Of a DNA stretch of 64,000 bases, positions 1 to 9,784 are shown in pieces. Every line of letters begins with the position of its first letter. The stretch's first letter is position 1. Under the pieces are notes generated by a model. That model made no database searches, was not told the DNA's origin, and was given only the letters and a program-made list of their open reading frames with translations. This stretch comes from Streptomyces sp. CB02400 (GTDB lineage Bacteria > Actinomycetota > Actinomycetes > Streptomycetales > Streptomycetaceae): positions 1 through 64,000 of the forward strand of contig NZ_LIWB01000019.1 in assembly GCF_001905725.1 (NCBI RefSeq), written 5' to 3'. Made by a program: the position numbers and the translations under genes.

Positions 1-25
1 CCCACCAAAGTCACCGGTATTGCCC

Positions 26-367
26 CTAGTGCTGCGGTCGCGCAGGTTCGACGCGGCCGACCTCCCGAGCTGCTTTGTCCTTGCGCTCCGAGAGCAGGAA
101 CAGGACCACGGCGGCGGCGATGGGGGCGAAACCGGCATTGGTGCAGGCCATGACGGTTCCGTAAGAGGCATCGGTGATCCGGGGGAGGACGTTGAGGAGT
201 GCGAAGGCGTAACAGCACAGCGAACCGTAGGCGCGGAGCCGCATCCCGGCCTGTCGCTTCCGCAACCACGGCGGTGTCCACCCCGCCAGGATCGCTATCG
301 ACATCGGCGGGATGAGCGCGGTCGACACGACCACCGCCATCCAGTAGTACAACGGATCGCCGTTCAA
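26..367 (-). CDS. small membrane protein, unknown function
   Basis: A 113-residue protein that I do not recognise. It has hydrophobic stretches at about residues 8-28, 48-62 and 77-93, separated by short Arg/Lys-rich segments, so it is probably a three-pass inner-membrane protein. The C-terminus is charged and soluble. It lies on the same strand as the PucR-type regulator, whose stop is about 120 bp upstream of this start, so the two may be co-transcribed. No catalytic motif is visible. The frame shows normal high-GC third-position bias, which is the main reason to accept it as a gene. Confidence 0.55.
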   Translation of the reverse strand: MNGDPLYYWMAVVVSTALIPPMSIAILAGWTPPWLRKRQAGMRLRAYGSLCCYAFALLNVLPRITDASYGTVMACTNAGFAPIAAAVVLFLLSERKDKAAREVGRVEPARPQH

Positions 368-486
368 CCCGCCCCCTCCGTGTGTGGCTACCAGCCTATG
401 GAGGGGAGCTGCGCGCCGTCCATGCGGACGTCTGGAGTTCCCCGGTGATACGTCCTGCTCGGTTTCCGAGTCCTGTCAGCCCGTGC

Positions 487-1545
487 TCACACGTCGTCGG
501 GCCAACCGAGCAGTCGGGCGCCGATCACCGCTGTCTGCAAGGTGTACCGGTGGACGGAATCGGAGGGGTCGGCCCCGGTCAGTTTGTGGATGCGTTCCAG
601 CCGATAGGTGAAGGCTCGCACGCTCAGACCGAGACGCCGTGCCGCCTCTGCGGCGACGCAGCCCGCGTCGAAGTACGCCGTCAGCGTCTCGACCAGCGGA
701 CGAGCGCCACCGCGCGCGTCCTGCAGCGGCCCGAGGGCGCTTTCCACGAGGTCTGCCATCGCCTGCCGGTCCCGCGTCAGGACCGGGTAGACGAGAAGAT
801 CGGCCGCGCGCAGCACCGGCTCCTGGATGTCCAGCCGCTTGGCGAGATCGAGGGCGTTGAGGGCCTCTTCGTAGGAGTGGACGACCCCACCGGCGCCCGG
901 GTGAGGACGCCCGATGGCGACTCGCCCTCCGTCGGTGGCCGCGTATGCCTGTTTGGCGAAGAACGACAGTACGTCGTCCTGTTCACCGGGTGCGACGCAG
1001 ACCAGTCGGCCGTCCTTGGTCGTGAGCAGGATGCGTCGCTCGCCGAAGCGGGCGACCACGGCACTCTCCACCTGCCGGGCGGCAGGGTGAGTGTCCTCGA
1101 CCGGCGTCCCGCCCTGAGCGACGGCGACAGCGTGGGCGCGGGAGAGCAGCAGGCCGAAGTGCTCGGCGCGCTCGGCGAGGCGACCGAGGTCGCTGCGTCC
1201 GTAGAGCAGGTCGTCGATGAACTCCCGGCGTACCGCTTCCTCCTGCCGTACGGCGAGCAGCTGGGCGCGCTCGTGTCCCTCTGCGAAGGCGTCGATCGCC
1301 TGCTCGACGGCGGCGAGTACGTGGCCACCCGACGTGGGCGCCAGCGTGGGCCAGGTGTCGCGGGCCACGGACACGTGCCGGCGTACGAGAGCCCGCAGCC
1401 CGAAGCCGGCTTCCGCGGCGCGCTCACCACGGGCTCGCAGAGACTCCAACTCCTTGCGGGTGAGGCGACGGCCCGTCGCACATACCTCGGCCAGCATCTG
1501 GGCGTACCCCTCCAGATAGTCGTCGGGTATCTCCCGCCCTGCCAC
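487..1545 (-). CDS. PucR/CdaR-family transcriptional regulator
   Basis: A 352-residue regulator. The C-terminal part (about residues 275-345) is the PucR-type helix-turn-helix, with the characteristic run VAAEAARRLGLSVRAFTYRLERI. The middle (about residues 110-240) resembles the degenerate GGDEF-like region of the family, and the N-terminus is an all-helical sensor-like region. I chose the GTG at 1545 because the complementary strand has AGGAGG five bases upstream of it. An in-frame ATG further upstream would add 76 low-complexity residues. Such proteins usually control local transport or catabolic genes; the ligand cannot be read from sequence. It is transcribed away from the flotillin gene, with a 724-bp gap between them. 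Confidence 0.85.
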   Translation of the reverse strand: MAGREIPDDYLEGYAQMLAEVCATGRRLTRKELESLRARGERAAEAGFGLRALVRRHVSVARDTWPTLAPTSGGHVLAAVEQAIDAFAEGHERAQLLAVRQEEAVRREFIDDLLYGRSDLGRLAERAEHFGLLLSRAHAVAVAQGGTPVEDTHPAARQVESAVVARFGERRILLTTKDGRLVCVAPGEQDDVLSFFAKQAYAATDGGRVAIGRPHPGAGGVVHSYEEALNALDLAKRLDIQEPVLRAADLLVYPVLTRDRQAMADLVESALGPLQDARGGARPLVETLTAYFDAGCVAAEAARRLGLSVRAFTYRLERIHKLTGADPSDSVHRYTLQTAVIGARLLGWPDDV

Positions 1546-2269
1546 TCGTCCTCCTGTTTTCTTGACGCCTTGCGAACGTTCTCCTGACGCACGCCGGACA
1601 AGAGTGACAGATCGTGGGGGCGCGAGGTGATACGGAGGGGGCGCCGATCCGGGAGACGAGGACAGACGGCCGTACTGCGCGGAAGTCATGGTGCCGCCCT
1701 GCAATCGGGATCGTGGCCGTGGTCCTCCCGTGTGCTGTGCACCTCCGCCTTCCCCGGACATGAGCGCGGTCACGCCCCGCTCGTGCCGTCGCCCGGCATC
1801 AACAGGGCGTAAAAATTGCCGTATTGCGGCAATGCGGCATGGAGCATGCCTAGGTCAAGATGAGTGCGGCAGAAGCAGGGGGTGGCCCCGATGCCGGGGC
1901 CCGGCAATGGGCGTCGGCACCGGGACCCGTGGACCGGATCGGGGGTGAGGACGTGGCACGGGTTGACGATGCCGCCGTACAGTTCCTCACCTTCCCCGGC
2001 ATCACGCCCTCGGTGGCCGGGCCCTGCGTACCGTCGGCGCTCCTGTCAAGCCGGGACTGGGCACGGTCGCGTGCCTTTCCTGCCGGGCTGGGCCACGCAT
2101 ACCGCGGGCGACGACGGCTGGGCACGGCGAACAGTTCACCGTACGACCCTGGCAGTCGCCACCACCGCGGCTGAGCCGTAGCCGACGCGGACGCGTCCGC
2201 CCTCAGCCGAACGGGCCGCCCCGCCTCTTCGCGGAGGCGCCAACTCTTCGCAGACTTCGAGGACTTCCT
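1546..2269. other. intergenic region between divergent PucR regulator and flotillin genes
   Basis: This 724-bp stretch holds no frame I would call a gene. Several open frames exist on both strands but overlap each other and look like high-GC shadows. It should contain divergent promoters for the regulator and the flotillin gene. An inverted repeat with an A-rich flank lies at 1815-1833. The flotillin ribosome-binding site GAGGA lies about 8 bases before its ATG. Confidence 0.6.
1815..1833. promoter_or_regulatory. inverted repeat ATTGCCG-n5-CGGCAAT, possible operator
   Basis: Perfect 7-bp arms separated by 5 bp, preceded by a run of A. It sits about 270 bp upstream of the PucR start and 440 bp upstream of the flotillin start. 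It is A/T-richer than its surroundings, which fits a protein-binding site better than a terminator. Which factor binds is unknown; the adjacent PucR-type regulator is a candidate. Confidence 0.35.
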
Positions 2270-4309
2270 ATGGATTACCGCACCCTGGGCATCGGCGTGC
2301 TCGTTTGCATCCTGATCGCAGCCGCTGTGCTGTTCGTCGTCGCCCGGTTGTTCCGCAAGGTGGAGCAGGGCAAGGCGCTGATCGTCTCCAAGATGCGCAA
2401 GGTCGACGTGACCTTCACCGGGCAGGTCGTGCTGCCGGTGCTGCACAAGGCCGAGGTGATGGACATCTCGGTGAAGACCATCGAGATCACCCGGGCCGGC
2501 AAGGAAGGGCTGATCTGCCGGGACAACATCCGCGCGGACATCCGCATCTCGTTCTTCGTCAAGGTGAACAAGACGGTCGACGACGTCATCAAGGTCGCCC
2601 AGGCCGTCGGCACCGCGCGGGCCAGTGACCGCAACACGCTGCAGGAGCTGTTCCACGCCAAGTTCTCCGAGGCGCTGAAGACCGTCGGCAAGCAGATGGA
2701 CTTCACCGACCTCTACACCAAGCGCGAGGAACTGCGGTACCGGATCATCGAGGTCATCGGCGTCGACCTCAGCGGTTACCACCTCGAGGACGCGGCGATC
2801 GACTACCTGGAGCAGACGCCGCTGACCCAGCTCGACCCGGCCAACGTCCTCGACGCGCAGGGCATCCGCAAGATCACCGAGCTGACGGCGGTGGAGCACG
2901 TCCGCACCAACGAGGCCCAGCGCAACGAGCAGAAGGAGATCACCCGGCAGGACGTCGACGCCCGCGAGGCGATCCTGGAACTGGAGCGCCGGCAGGCCGA
3001 CGCCGAGAGCAAGCAGAAGCGGGAGATCGAGACCGTCCGCGCGAGGGAGCAGGCCGAGACGGCGCGGGTGGTGGAGGAGGAGCGGCTGCGGGCGCAGTCC
3101 GCCTTCCTCAAGACCGAGGAGCAACTGGGTATCCAGCGCGAGAACCAGGGCCGCGAGGTCGCGGTCGCGCAGAAGAACCGCGAGCGGGTCATCGCCATCG
3201 AGAACGAGCGCATCGAGAAGGACCGCCTCCTCGAGGTCATCGCCCGCGAGCGGGAGACCCAGCTGACCCGGATCGCTGCCGACAAGGAGGTCGAGGCGGA
3301 GAAGCGGGAGATCGCCGACGTCATCCGGGAGCGAGTGGCCGTGGACCGTACGGTCGCCGAGCAGGAGGAGGCCATCAAGAAGCTCCGTGCCGTGGAGGAG
3401 GCGGAGCGGCAGCGGCAGGCCGTGATCATCGCCGCGGAGGCCGAGGCGCAGGAGAAGCTGGTCAAGGACATCAAGGCCGCCGAGGCCGCCGAGCAGGCAG
3501 CCACGCACCGCGCCGCCGAGGAACTCACCCTCGCCGAGGCCCGGTTGAAGACCGCAGACCTCGACGCGCAGGCCAAGCTGCGGCTGGCCGAGGGCATCCA
3601 GGCGGAGTCCGCGGCCGAGGGACTGGCGGCCGTGCAGGTCCGCGACAAGGAGGCCGACGTCATCGAGAAGGCCGGCCGTGCGGAGGCCGGGGCCACCGAG
3701 GCACGGCTGCGGGCGGAGGCCGAGGGCGCCAAGGCCAAGGCACTCGCGGAGGCCGCGGCCGTCGGCGAGAAGCTGAAGGCGGAGGCCGCCGGCCTCACCG
3801 AGAAGGCGGCGGCGATGGCCGCCCTCGACGAGGCGTCCCGTGGCCACGAGGAGTACCGGCTGCGGCTGGAGGCCGAGAAGGACATCCGGCTCGCCGGCCT
3901 GGACGTGCAGCGTCAGGTGGCCGAGGCGCAGGCGACGGTTCTGGCGACCGGACTGGAGAACGCGGACATCAACATCGTCGGCGGCGAGTCGGTGTTCTTC
4001 GACCGCCTGATGTCCTCCATCGCGCTCGGCAAGAGCGTCGACGGCTTCGTCCAGCACTCCGAGACCGCTCAGGCGCTGGCGAAGCCCTGGCTGGACGGAA
4101 CGTCGAGCTTCACCGACGACCTCAGCCGTGTCCTCGGCTCGGTCTCCACGGCCGACGTGCAGAACCTGACCGTGTCCACGCTGCTGATGAAGCTCATGAA
4201 GACGGGCGGTGCCGACTCCGGGGCTCTGGAGCAGTTGCTGAGCAAGGCCGGTGAGCTGGGCCTCGCCGACACCCGGCTGATGGCTCTGAACGGCAGCGCC
4301 AAGGGCTGA
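2270..4309 (+). CDS. flotillin-like SPFH-domain protein
   Basis: A 679-residue protein with one N-terminal transmembrane helix (about residues 6-27), an SPFH/band-7 domain (about residues 30-200) and a very long Glu/Ala/Arg-rich coiled coil (about residues 215-545), then a C-terminal region containing LENADINIVGGESVFFDRL that resembles flotillin tails. This matches the YqiK/flotillin architecture. Such proteins oligomerise on the inner leaflet and organise membrane microdomains. The ATG is preceded by GAGGA at suitable spacing. The gene is followed by a strong hairpin and then the giant AAA+ ATPase gene, suggesting that the two work together. A YqiJ-like membrane protein, a common flotillin partner, is encoded about 8.5 kb downstream. 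Confidence 0.9.
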   Translation: MDYRTLGIGVLVCILIAAAVLFVVARLFRKVEQGKALIVSKMRKVDVTFTGQVVLPVLHKAEVMDISVKTIEITRAGKEGLICRDNIRADIRISFFVKVNKTVDDVIKVAQAVGTARASDRNTLQELFHAKFSEALKTVGKQMDFTDLYTKREELRYRIIEVIGVDLSGYHLEDAAIDYLEQTPLTQLDPANVLDAQGIRKITELTAVEHVRTNEAQRNEQKEITRQDVDAREAILELERRQADAESKQKREIETVRAREQAETARVVEEERLRAQSAFLKTEEQLGIQRENQGREVAVAQKNRERVIAIENERIEKDRLLEVIARERETQLTRIAADKEVEAEKREIADVIRERVAVDRTVAEQEEAIKKLRAVEEAERQRQAVIIAAEAEAQEKLVKDIKAAEAAEQAATHRAAEELTLAEARLKTADLDAQAKLRLAEGIQAESAAEGLAAVQVRDKEADVIEKAGRAEAGATEARLRAEAEGAKAKALAEAAAVGEKLKAEAAGLTEKAAAMAALDEASRGHEEYRLRLEAEKDIRLAGLDVQRQVAEAQATVLATGLENADINIVGGESVFFDRLMSSIALGKSVDGFVQHSETAQALAKPWLDGTSSFTDDLSRVLGSVSTADVQNLTVSTLLMKLMKTGGADSGALEQLLSKAGELGLADTRLMALNGSAKG

Positions 4310-4315
4310 TGGACC

Positions 4316-4360
4316 GCGGTCGTGGAGCTGCCGCGCGGGGGGCGGCAGCTCCACGACCGC
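4316..4360 (+). terminator. strong intrinsic terminator/attenuator between flotillin and AAA+ genes
   Basis: A perfect 19-bp stem (4316-4334 with 4342-4360) and a 7-base loop, followed directly by TCTTTT. This is the best canonical terminator in the window. It starts 7 bases after the flotillin stop and ends 26 bases before the ATPase ATG, so it may set the ratio of the two proteins or stabilise the flotillin mRNA 3' end. Confidence 0.85.
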
Positions 4361-4386
4361 TCTTTTCGACTTCCTGAGAGGACCTC

Positions 4387-7300
4387 ATGACCACCGCCCT
4401 GGACACGGGTACGTACGAGGTGCTGCGCGACCGCCTCACCGCACAGGCGGCCGAACTGGCCCGCCGCGCCGAGGCGCTGAACGCCCGCCGCGTCGAGGAG
4501 TTCGGTTCCCTGCGCCTGGAGCTGGCCGGCACCGAACAACTGCGCACCGAGTCGGCGTGCGTGCCGCGCGACCTCGTGTCCGTCGGTGACGTCCTGCTCT
4601 TCGGCTACAACGCAGTCCCCGGCCGCGGGGCCGATACCACCGTCGGTGACGTCTTCGCGCTGCACGACCGCACCCTGAACAGGCTGTCCGACGACGCCGT
4701 GCCCGGCCTGCTCGACGACCCCGCGTTCGTCCGGGAGTTCGCCGCGCTGCACCGGTACTTCCACCAGGCCCGGCTCCTCCGGCTCCGCCGGGTCGAGGAC
4801 AAGGTGCTCGCCGTCTTCCGGACCGGCGAGAAGGCCGACGACATCCGGGTCCTGCGCTGGGCACTGTCCGACGACGGCCGGGTGTCCTTCCTGGACGCGC
4901 GTGGTGACCGCGACCACGTCCTGCCGCCCGCGCACGACTTCGCGTGGACGGTGACGACCCGCGAAGACCATGTCCTGGGCCGGCATCCGCACGTCTCCAT
5001 CGAGGGTGAGGTGTTCGTCGAGACGCTGGGCGGGACGCTGACGGTCAAGGCCGAGGACGACACCGAGACGGACGACGGCGTCTACGCGGAGCCGGTGGCC
5101 GAGCCGCTGCAGTCGCTCGCCGACGCGCACATCGCGTACGCGCGGGTGGGCGACCTGATCCTGGTGGACGTCCTCCCCTACAAGGAGGACGCCCACCGCT
5201 ACCTGGTGTTCAACACCCTCACCAGAACCGTCGTCCGCCTCGACGGCATCGGGCAGGCGTGCCGACGGCTGCCCGAGGACCAGGGGATCGTCTTCCCCGG
5301 TGGTTACTGCCTGGCCACCGGAACCCACCGGACGTTCGACGGTGTCGGCACCGAGGGCATGGAGTTCGAGCGGGTGGTCCGCTCCCCGAACGGCGAGGAC
5401 GTCCTCTTCGCCTTCCACGCCCGCGTGGCGGGGCGCAGTCTGCTCCTGCCCTACAACGTCATCCGCAAGGAGGTCGCAGCCCCGCTGTCCTGCCAGGGCT
5501 GGGCCCTGTTCGACGACGGAGCCCTGCTCGCCCTGCGGGCGGCCGGCGCCGAGCCGCAGCGCGTGCACCCCGCTCAGCGCTGGATCTCCCCGTACGTCTC
5601 CGACACCCACGCCGCGGCCCAGCCGGCCGGCACCGGTCCGCTCGCCCGCGTCGGCAACGCCGACCTCGTGCGCGGCATCTCCGACTGTCTGTCCGTCACG
5701 CGCGCGGTCACCGAGACCACCCCGACCGGCGAGGTGTACGAGGCGCTCGTGGGGGCCTGCGCGCGGGTCGCGGACTCCCACCACTGGCTGGCCGAAGCGG
5801 ACCTCGGCGCCCTGCACGAGCCGCTCACGCAGGTACGGGCCACCGCCGAACAGGTGCTGGCCGAGTTCGAGACCGTGCAGACGCTCACCCGGCAGGCGGC
5901 CGACGCGCTCACCGGGGCGGCGGCACGCGTCGCCACCGTCGTACGGCGCCTGCGCGGCGAGGCCCCGCGCAGCGCCGCGGCATGGGTCGCCGGGCTCACA
6001 GAGCTCCGGCAGGCGCAGGGACACCTGCTCACCCTCAAGGACATGCGGTACTCGGACCCCGACCGCATCGACGAGCTGGCCGCGGACATCGAGCGTGACC
6101 TCGCCTCGTTCGGGCAGCGGGCCGTGACCCACCTGGCGCACGAGGACGCCTTCGCCGACCACCGGGCCGACGTCGAGCAGCTCGTCGCCGACGCCGAGGC
6201 GATCACCACCGTGGCCGAGGCGGAGCCCGTCGCGGCCCGTCTCGACGAGCACGCCGACAACCTGCGCACGGTGACCGACGTCGTCTCCGGGCTGGACATC
6301 GGTGACGCCACCGTCCGCACAGCCGTCCTGGAGCGGATCGCCGAGGTCCTCGGAGGCGTCAACCGCGCCCGTGCCACGCTGGACGGCCGCCGCCGTGCCC
6401 TGCGGGACCGCGAGGGCCGGGCCGAGTTCGCCGCCGAGTTCGCGCTGCTCGGCCAGGCGGTCACCGGTGCCCTCGCGGCGGCCGGCACCCCCGAGGAGTG
6501 CGACGAACAGCTGGCCCGCCTGCTCGTACGGGTGGAGGACCTGGAGTCCCGGTTCGCCGAGTCCGACGACTTCCTCGCCGAGCTGGCGGACAAGCGCGAC
6601 GAGGTCCACGAGGCGTTCTCCGCCAGCAAGCAGACCCTCGCCGACGCCCGTGCCCGACGTGCCGAGCGCCTGGCCGAGTCGGCCGACCGGGTGCTGGGCA
6701 CGATCGTCCGCCGGGCGTCGGCACTCGCCGACACGGACGCCGTCACCACGTACTTCACCTCCGACCCGATGCCCGCCAAGGTCCGCCGTACGGCCGACGA
6801 GCTGCGCGGACTCGGGGACCAGGTCAGGGCGGAGGAGCTGGACGGCCGCCTGAAGTCCGCCCGGCAGCAGGCTCTGCGCGCGCTGCGCGACCGCACCGAT
6901 CTGTACGCCGACGACGGCCGCACCGTCCGCCTGGGCGGTCACCGCTTCGCGGTCAACACCCAGCCCCTCGACCTCACCCTCGTGCCCCGTGGCGAGGGTC
7001 TGGCCTTCGCCCTGACCGGCACGGACTACCGTGCCCCGGTCACCGACCCCGAGTTCGCCGCGACCCGCCCGTACTGGGACCGACCGCTGCCCTCGGAGTC
7101 GCCCGAGGTCTACCGCGCCGAGCACCTGGCCGTCCGCCTGCTCGACGAGCACGGTTCGGCCGTTCTCGCAGCGACCGAGGACCTGCCCGCCCTGGTCCGG
7201 CAGGCGGCGGAGGCGACCTACGACGAGGGCTACGAGCGCGGTGTCCACGACCACGACGCGGCCCTGATCCTCGCCACCCTCCTGCGCCTGTACGAGGGCG

Positions 7301-9264
7301 CGGGTCTGCTGCGTCACGAGCCGGCCGCGCGCGCCGCCGCCCAGCTCTTCTGGGCGCACGGCACGACGGCCGAGGAACGTGACGGCTGGACGCGGCGGGC
7401 GGTGTCCCTGGCCCGGGCCCGTGACACCTTCGGACTCACCCCCGCGATCGCCGATCTGGAAGCCGAACTCGCCGGGGCGATCGGCACGCGGGCGGCAGCC
7501 GCCTACCTCTTCGAGGAGCTGACGACCGGCCCCGACGGGTTCGTGCTCAGCGCGGGCACCCGGACCCTGCTCGACAAGTTCCGCCGCACGGTGGGTGACT
7601 CCGCCTACGACGACGACCTCACCGCCCTCACCGACCCGGCCGCCCGCAGGCAACTCGTCGAGGCGTGGCTGACGTCGTACACCACGGCGACCGGCACCGA
7701 CCTCGCCCCAGGCGATCTGGCCGAGGCGGTGGCCGCGGAGCTGTGCCCCGGCCTGCCCCGCTACGAGTCGGACGCGCCCCTGACCGAGACCGTCGAGGGC
7801 CTGCTCGGTACCCACCCGCGCGTCCACCACCGGACCCTGACCGTCCGCGTCGACGAGCTCATCGCCCGCGTACGGGAGTTCCGCGCCCGGGAGGTTCCCG
7901 CCCACCGGGCCTACCAGCGCCGCCGCGCGACACTGGTCGCGGCCGAGCGCAGCCGCCTCCGCCTGGACGAGTACCGGCCGCGCGTGATGCAGGCGTTCGT
8001 GCGCAGCAGGCTCATCGACGAGGTCTACCTTCCTTTGATCGGCGACAGCCTCGCCAAGCAGATCGGCACCACGGGCGACACCAAGCGCACCGACACCGGC
8101 GGACTGCTGCTGCTCATCTCCCCGCCGGGCTACGGCAAGACGACCCTCGTGGAGTATGTCGCCGACCGGCTCGGCCTGCTGCTGGTGAAGGTCAACGGCC
8201 CGGCCCTGGGCCACACGGTGACCTCCCTCGACCCGGCCGAGGCCCCGAACGCCACCGCCCGGCAGGAGATCGAGAAGATCAATTTCGCGCTGGAGGCGGG
8301 CAACAACACGCTGCTCTACCTCGACGACATCCAGCACACCTCGCCCGAGCTGCTGCAGAAGTTCATCCCGCTGTGCGACGCCACCCGGCGGATCGAGGGC
8401 GTACGAGACGGTGAGCCGCGCACCTACGACCTGCGCGGCAAGCGCTTCGCGGTGTGCATGGCGGGCAACCCGTACACCGAGTCCGGCAGCCGCTTCCAGG
8501 TCCCCGACATGCTCGCCAACCGCGCCGACGTGTGGAACCTCGGCGACGTCCTCACCGGCAAGCAGGACGCCTTCGCTCTCAGCTTCGTCGAGAACGCCCT
8601 GACCGCCAACGCGGTCCTCGCTCCGCTCGCCGGCCGTGACCGCGCCGACCTGGAACTGCTGCTCCGGCTGGCCGGGGGCGACCCGGCCGTACGCGCCGAC
8701 CGGCTGGCCCACCCGTACGCGCCGGCCGAGCTGGACCGGATCACCGCGGTCCTGCGCCATCTGCTCACCGCCCGCGAGACCGTCCTCGCGGTCAACGCCG
8801 CGTACATCGCCTCGGCCGCCCGGACGGACGCCACCCGGACCGAGCCGCCCTTCCGGCTCCAGGGTTCCTACCGCAACATGAACAAGATCGCCCAGCGCAT
8901 CCAGCCGGTCATGAACGACGCCGAGCTGTCCGCCCTGGTGGACGACCACTACACGGCCGAAGCCCAGACCCTGACCACCGGCGCCGAGGCCAACCTGCTG
9001 AAGCTGGCCGAGCTGCGGGGCACCCTCGCCGCCGGCCAGGCCGCCCGCTGGACCGAGCTGAAGGCGGCGTACGTCCGCACCCAGATCCTCGGCGGTTCCG
9101 AGAACGACCCCCTCACCCGAGCCGTCGCCGCCCTGGGACTGCTGGCCGACCGGGTCGCGGCCGTCGAGTCGGCCATCAACCGCGCCGTCGACCCGCGTCA
9201 CCACATCGCCAACCCGGCAGCCCGGCACGCCGTCCGCCCGGCGCCGGGGAACCGGGAGGACTGA
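4387..9264 (+). CDS. giant AAA+ ATPase, DUF3686 'DNA repair ATPase' type
   Basis: A 1625-residue protein. The ATP-binding core lies in the C-terminal third: Walker A PPGYGKTT at about residues 1246-1253, Walker B LLYLDDIQH at about 1312-1320, and a sensor-1-like AGNPYTE at about 1357. The first 1100 residues are long helical, Glu/Arg/Ala-rich regions with no enzymatic motif that I recognise. Overall size and arrangement fit the DUF3686-containing family often annotated 'DNA repair ATPase', though a repair role is not demonstrated by sequence. The ribosome-binding site AGAGGA lies 5 bases before the ATG. The preceding flotillin gene is on the same strand, and I infer a membrane-associated remodelling machine in which the flotillin is scaffold and this is motor. 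Confidence 0.85.
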   Translation: MTTALDTGTYEVLRDRLTAQAAELARRAEALNARRVEEFGSLRLELAGTEQLRTESACVPRDLVSVGDVLLFGYNAVPGRGADTTVGDVFALHDRTLNRLSDDAVPGLLDDPAFVREFAALHRYFHQARLLRLRRVEDKVLAVFRTGEKADDIRVLRWALSDDGRVSFLDARGDRDHVLPPAHDFAWTVTTREDHVLGRHPHVSIEGEVFVETLGGTLTVKAEDDTETDDGVYAEPVAEPLQSLADAHIAYARVGDLILVDVLPYKEDAHRYLVFNTLTRTVVRLDGIGQACRRLPEDQGIVFPGGYCLATGTHRTFDGVGTEGMEFERVVRSPNGEDVLFAFHARVAGRSLLLPYNVIRKEVAAPLSCQGWALFDDGALLALRAAGAEPQRVHPAQRWISPYVSDTHAAAQPAGTGPLARVGNADLVRGISDCLSVTRAVTETTPTGEVYEALVGACARVADSHHWLAEADLGALHEPLTQVRATAEQVLAEFETVQTLTRQAADALTGAAARVATVVRRLRGEAPRSAAAWVAGLTELRQAQGHLLTLKDMRYSDPDRIDELAADIERDLASFGQRAVTHLAHEDAFADHRADVEQLVADAEAITTVAEAEPVAARLDEHADNLRTVTDVVSGLDIGDATVRTAVLERIAEVLGGVNRARATLDGRRRALRDREGRAEFAAEFALLGQAVTGALAAAGTPEECDEQLARLLVRVEDLESRFAESDDFLAELADKRDEVHEAFSASKQTLADARARRAERLAESADRVLGTIVRRASALADTDAVTTYFTSDPMPAKVRRTADELRGLGDQVRAEELDGRLKSARQQALRALRDRTDLYADDGRTVRLGGHRFAVNTQPLDLTLVPRGEGLAFALTGTDYRAPVTDPEFAATRPYWDRPLPSESPEVYRAEHLAVRLLDEHGSAVLAATEDLPALVRQAAEATYDEGYERGVHDHDAALILATLLRLYEGAGLLRHEPAARAAAQLFWAHGTTAEERDGWTRRAVSLARARDTFGLTPAIADLEAELAGAIGTRAAAAYLFEELTTGPDGFVLSAGTRTLLDKFRRTVGDSAYDDDLTALTDPAARRQLVEAWLTSYTTATGTDLAPGDLAEAVAAELCPGLPRYESDAPLTETVEGLLGTHPRVHHRTLTVRVDELIARVREFRAREVPAHRAYQRRRATLVAAERSRLRLDEYRPRVMQAFVRSRLIDEVYLPLIGDSLAKQIGTTGDTKRTDTGGLLLLISPPGYGKTTLVEYVADRLGLLLVKVNGPALGHTVTSLDPAEAPNATARQEIEKINFALEAGNNTLLYLDDIQHTSPELLQKFIPLCDATRRIEGVRDGEPRTYDLRGKRFAVCMAGNPYTESGSRFQVPDMLANRADVWNLGDVLTGKQDAFALSFVENALTANAVLAPLAGRDRADLELLLRLAGGDPAVRADRLAHPYAPAELDRITAVLRHLLTARETVLAVNAAYIASAARTDATRTEPPFRLQGSYRNMNKIAQRIQPVMNDAELSALVDDHYTAEAQTLTTGAEANLLKLAELRGTLAAGQAARWTELKAAYVRTQILGGSENDPLTRAVAALGLLADRVAAVESAINRAVDPRHHIANPAARHAVRPAPGNRED

Positions 9265-9297
9265 CAGGGCCGCGCGGTGGCGGCAGCCACCTTCATT

Positions 9298-9321
9298 GCC
9301 GGATGCCGGCAAGCATCCGGC
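9298..9321 (+). terminator. hairpin terminator after AAA+ ATPase gene
   Basis: Perfect 9-bp arms GCCGGATGC and GCATCCGGC with a 6-base loop, 33 bases after the ATPase stop. There is no T-run, as is common for Streptomyces terminators. Confidence 0.65.
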
Positions 9322-9427
9322 CCTGCTTTCTGCCCTGTCATGCGGATGATCTGCCGCCTCCGGACGGTCATCATGCCGAACCGGGGCGGCCCTCGCAGGG
9401 GACCCGCGTTGAGGGAGTGAGATTCGG

Positions 9428-9784
9428 ATGATCAGTATCCAGACCGATGCGTTGGATACGGCCGAGGGAGTGCTCATGGCCGTCGCGGGGCTGGGTTGCG
9501 CATGCTTCGGAGGGCTGGCCGTGCTCCGGCCGGGCAGTCCACCGAAGCCGTTCGAGGGGCCTGTGTGGGTGGTCCGCGCCTGGGGGTTCGGTTACGTGCT
9601 GCTGGGGCTCGGTACGGCTGCCAGGATGGGTCTCATGCTGGTCGGCAAGGAGCCGGCCTGGCTGACGGCCGTGACCCATCTGGTTGCCACACCGCTGCTC
9701 ATTTGCTCGATCACAGCAGCGTACGTGGTGCGGAGGCGGCGGCGCCGTCTGGCCGGGACCGCTGCCGTCGGGCGGCACAAGTGA
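9428..9784 (+). CDS. small three-pass membrane protein, unknown
   Basis: A 118-residue hydrophobic protein with probable membrane segments at about residues 13-32, 49-69 and 80-100, ending in an Arg-rich cytoplasmic tail (VRRRRRRLAG). I do not recognise a named family. Its stop codon overlaps the GTG of the next gene (GTGA), so the two are almost certainly translationally coupled and their products may act together. Confidence 0.65.
   Translation: MISIQTDALDTAEGVLMAVAGLGCACFGGLAVLRPGSPPKPFEGPVWVVRAWGFGYVLLGLGTAARMGLMLVGKEPAWLTAVTHLVATPLLICSITAAYVVRRRRRRLAGTAAVGRHK

Noticed and set aside
382..1587. 401-codon plus-strand open frame opposite the PucR regulator
   Set aside because: The minus-strand reading has a clear HTH and ribosome-binding site; this one has neither.
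1850..4354. 834-codon open frame opposite the flotillin gene
   Set aside because: Leu/Gly/Asp repeats arise from the reverse of the coiled-coil codons; there are no start signals and no recognisable domain.
4069..9477. 1802-codon open frame on the minus strand opposite the AAA+ ATPase
   Set aside because: It is a high-GC antisense shadow: the composition is low-complexity Gly/Arg/Val and no family motif is present, whereas the plus strand has Walker A and B.
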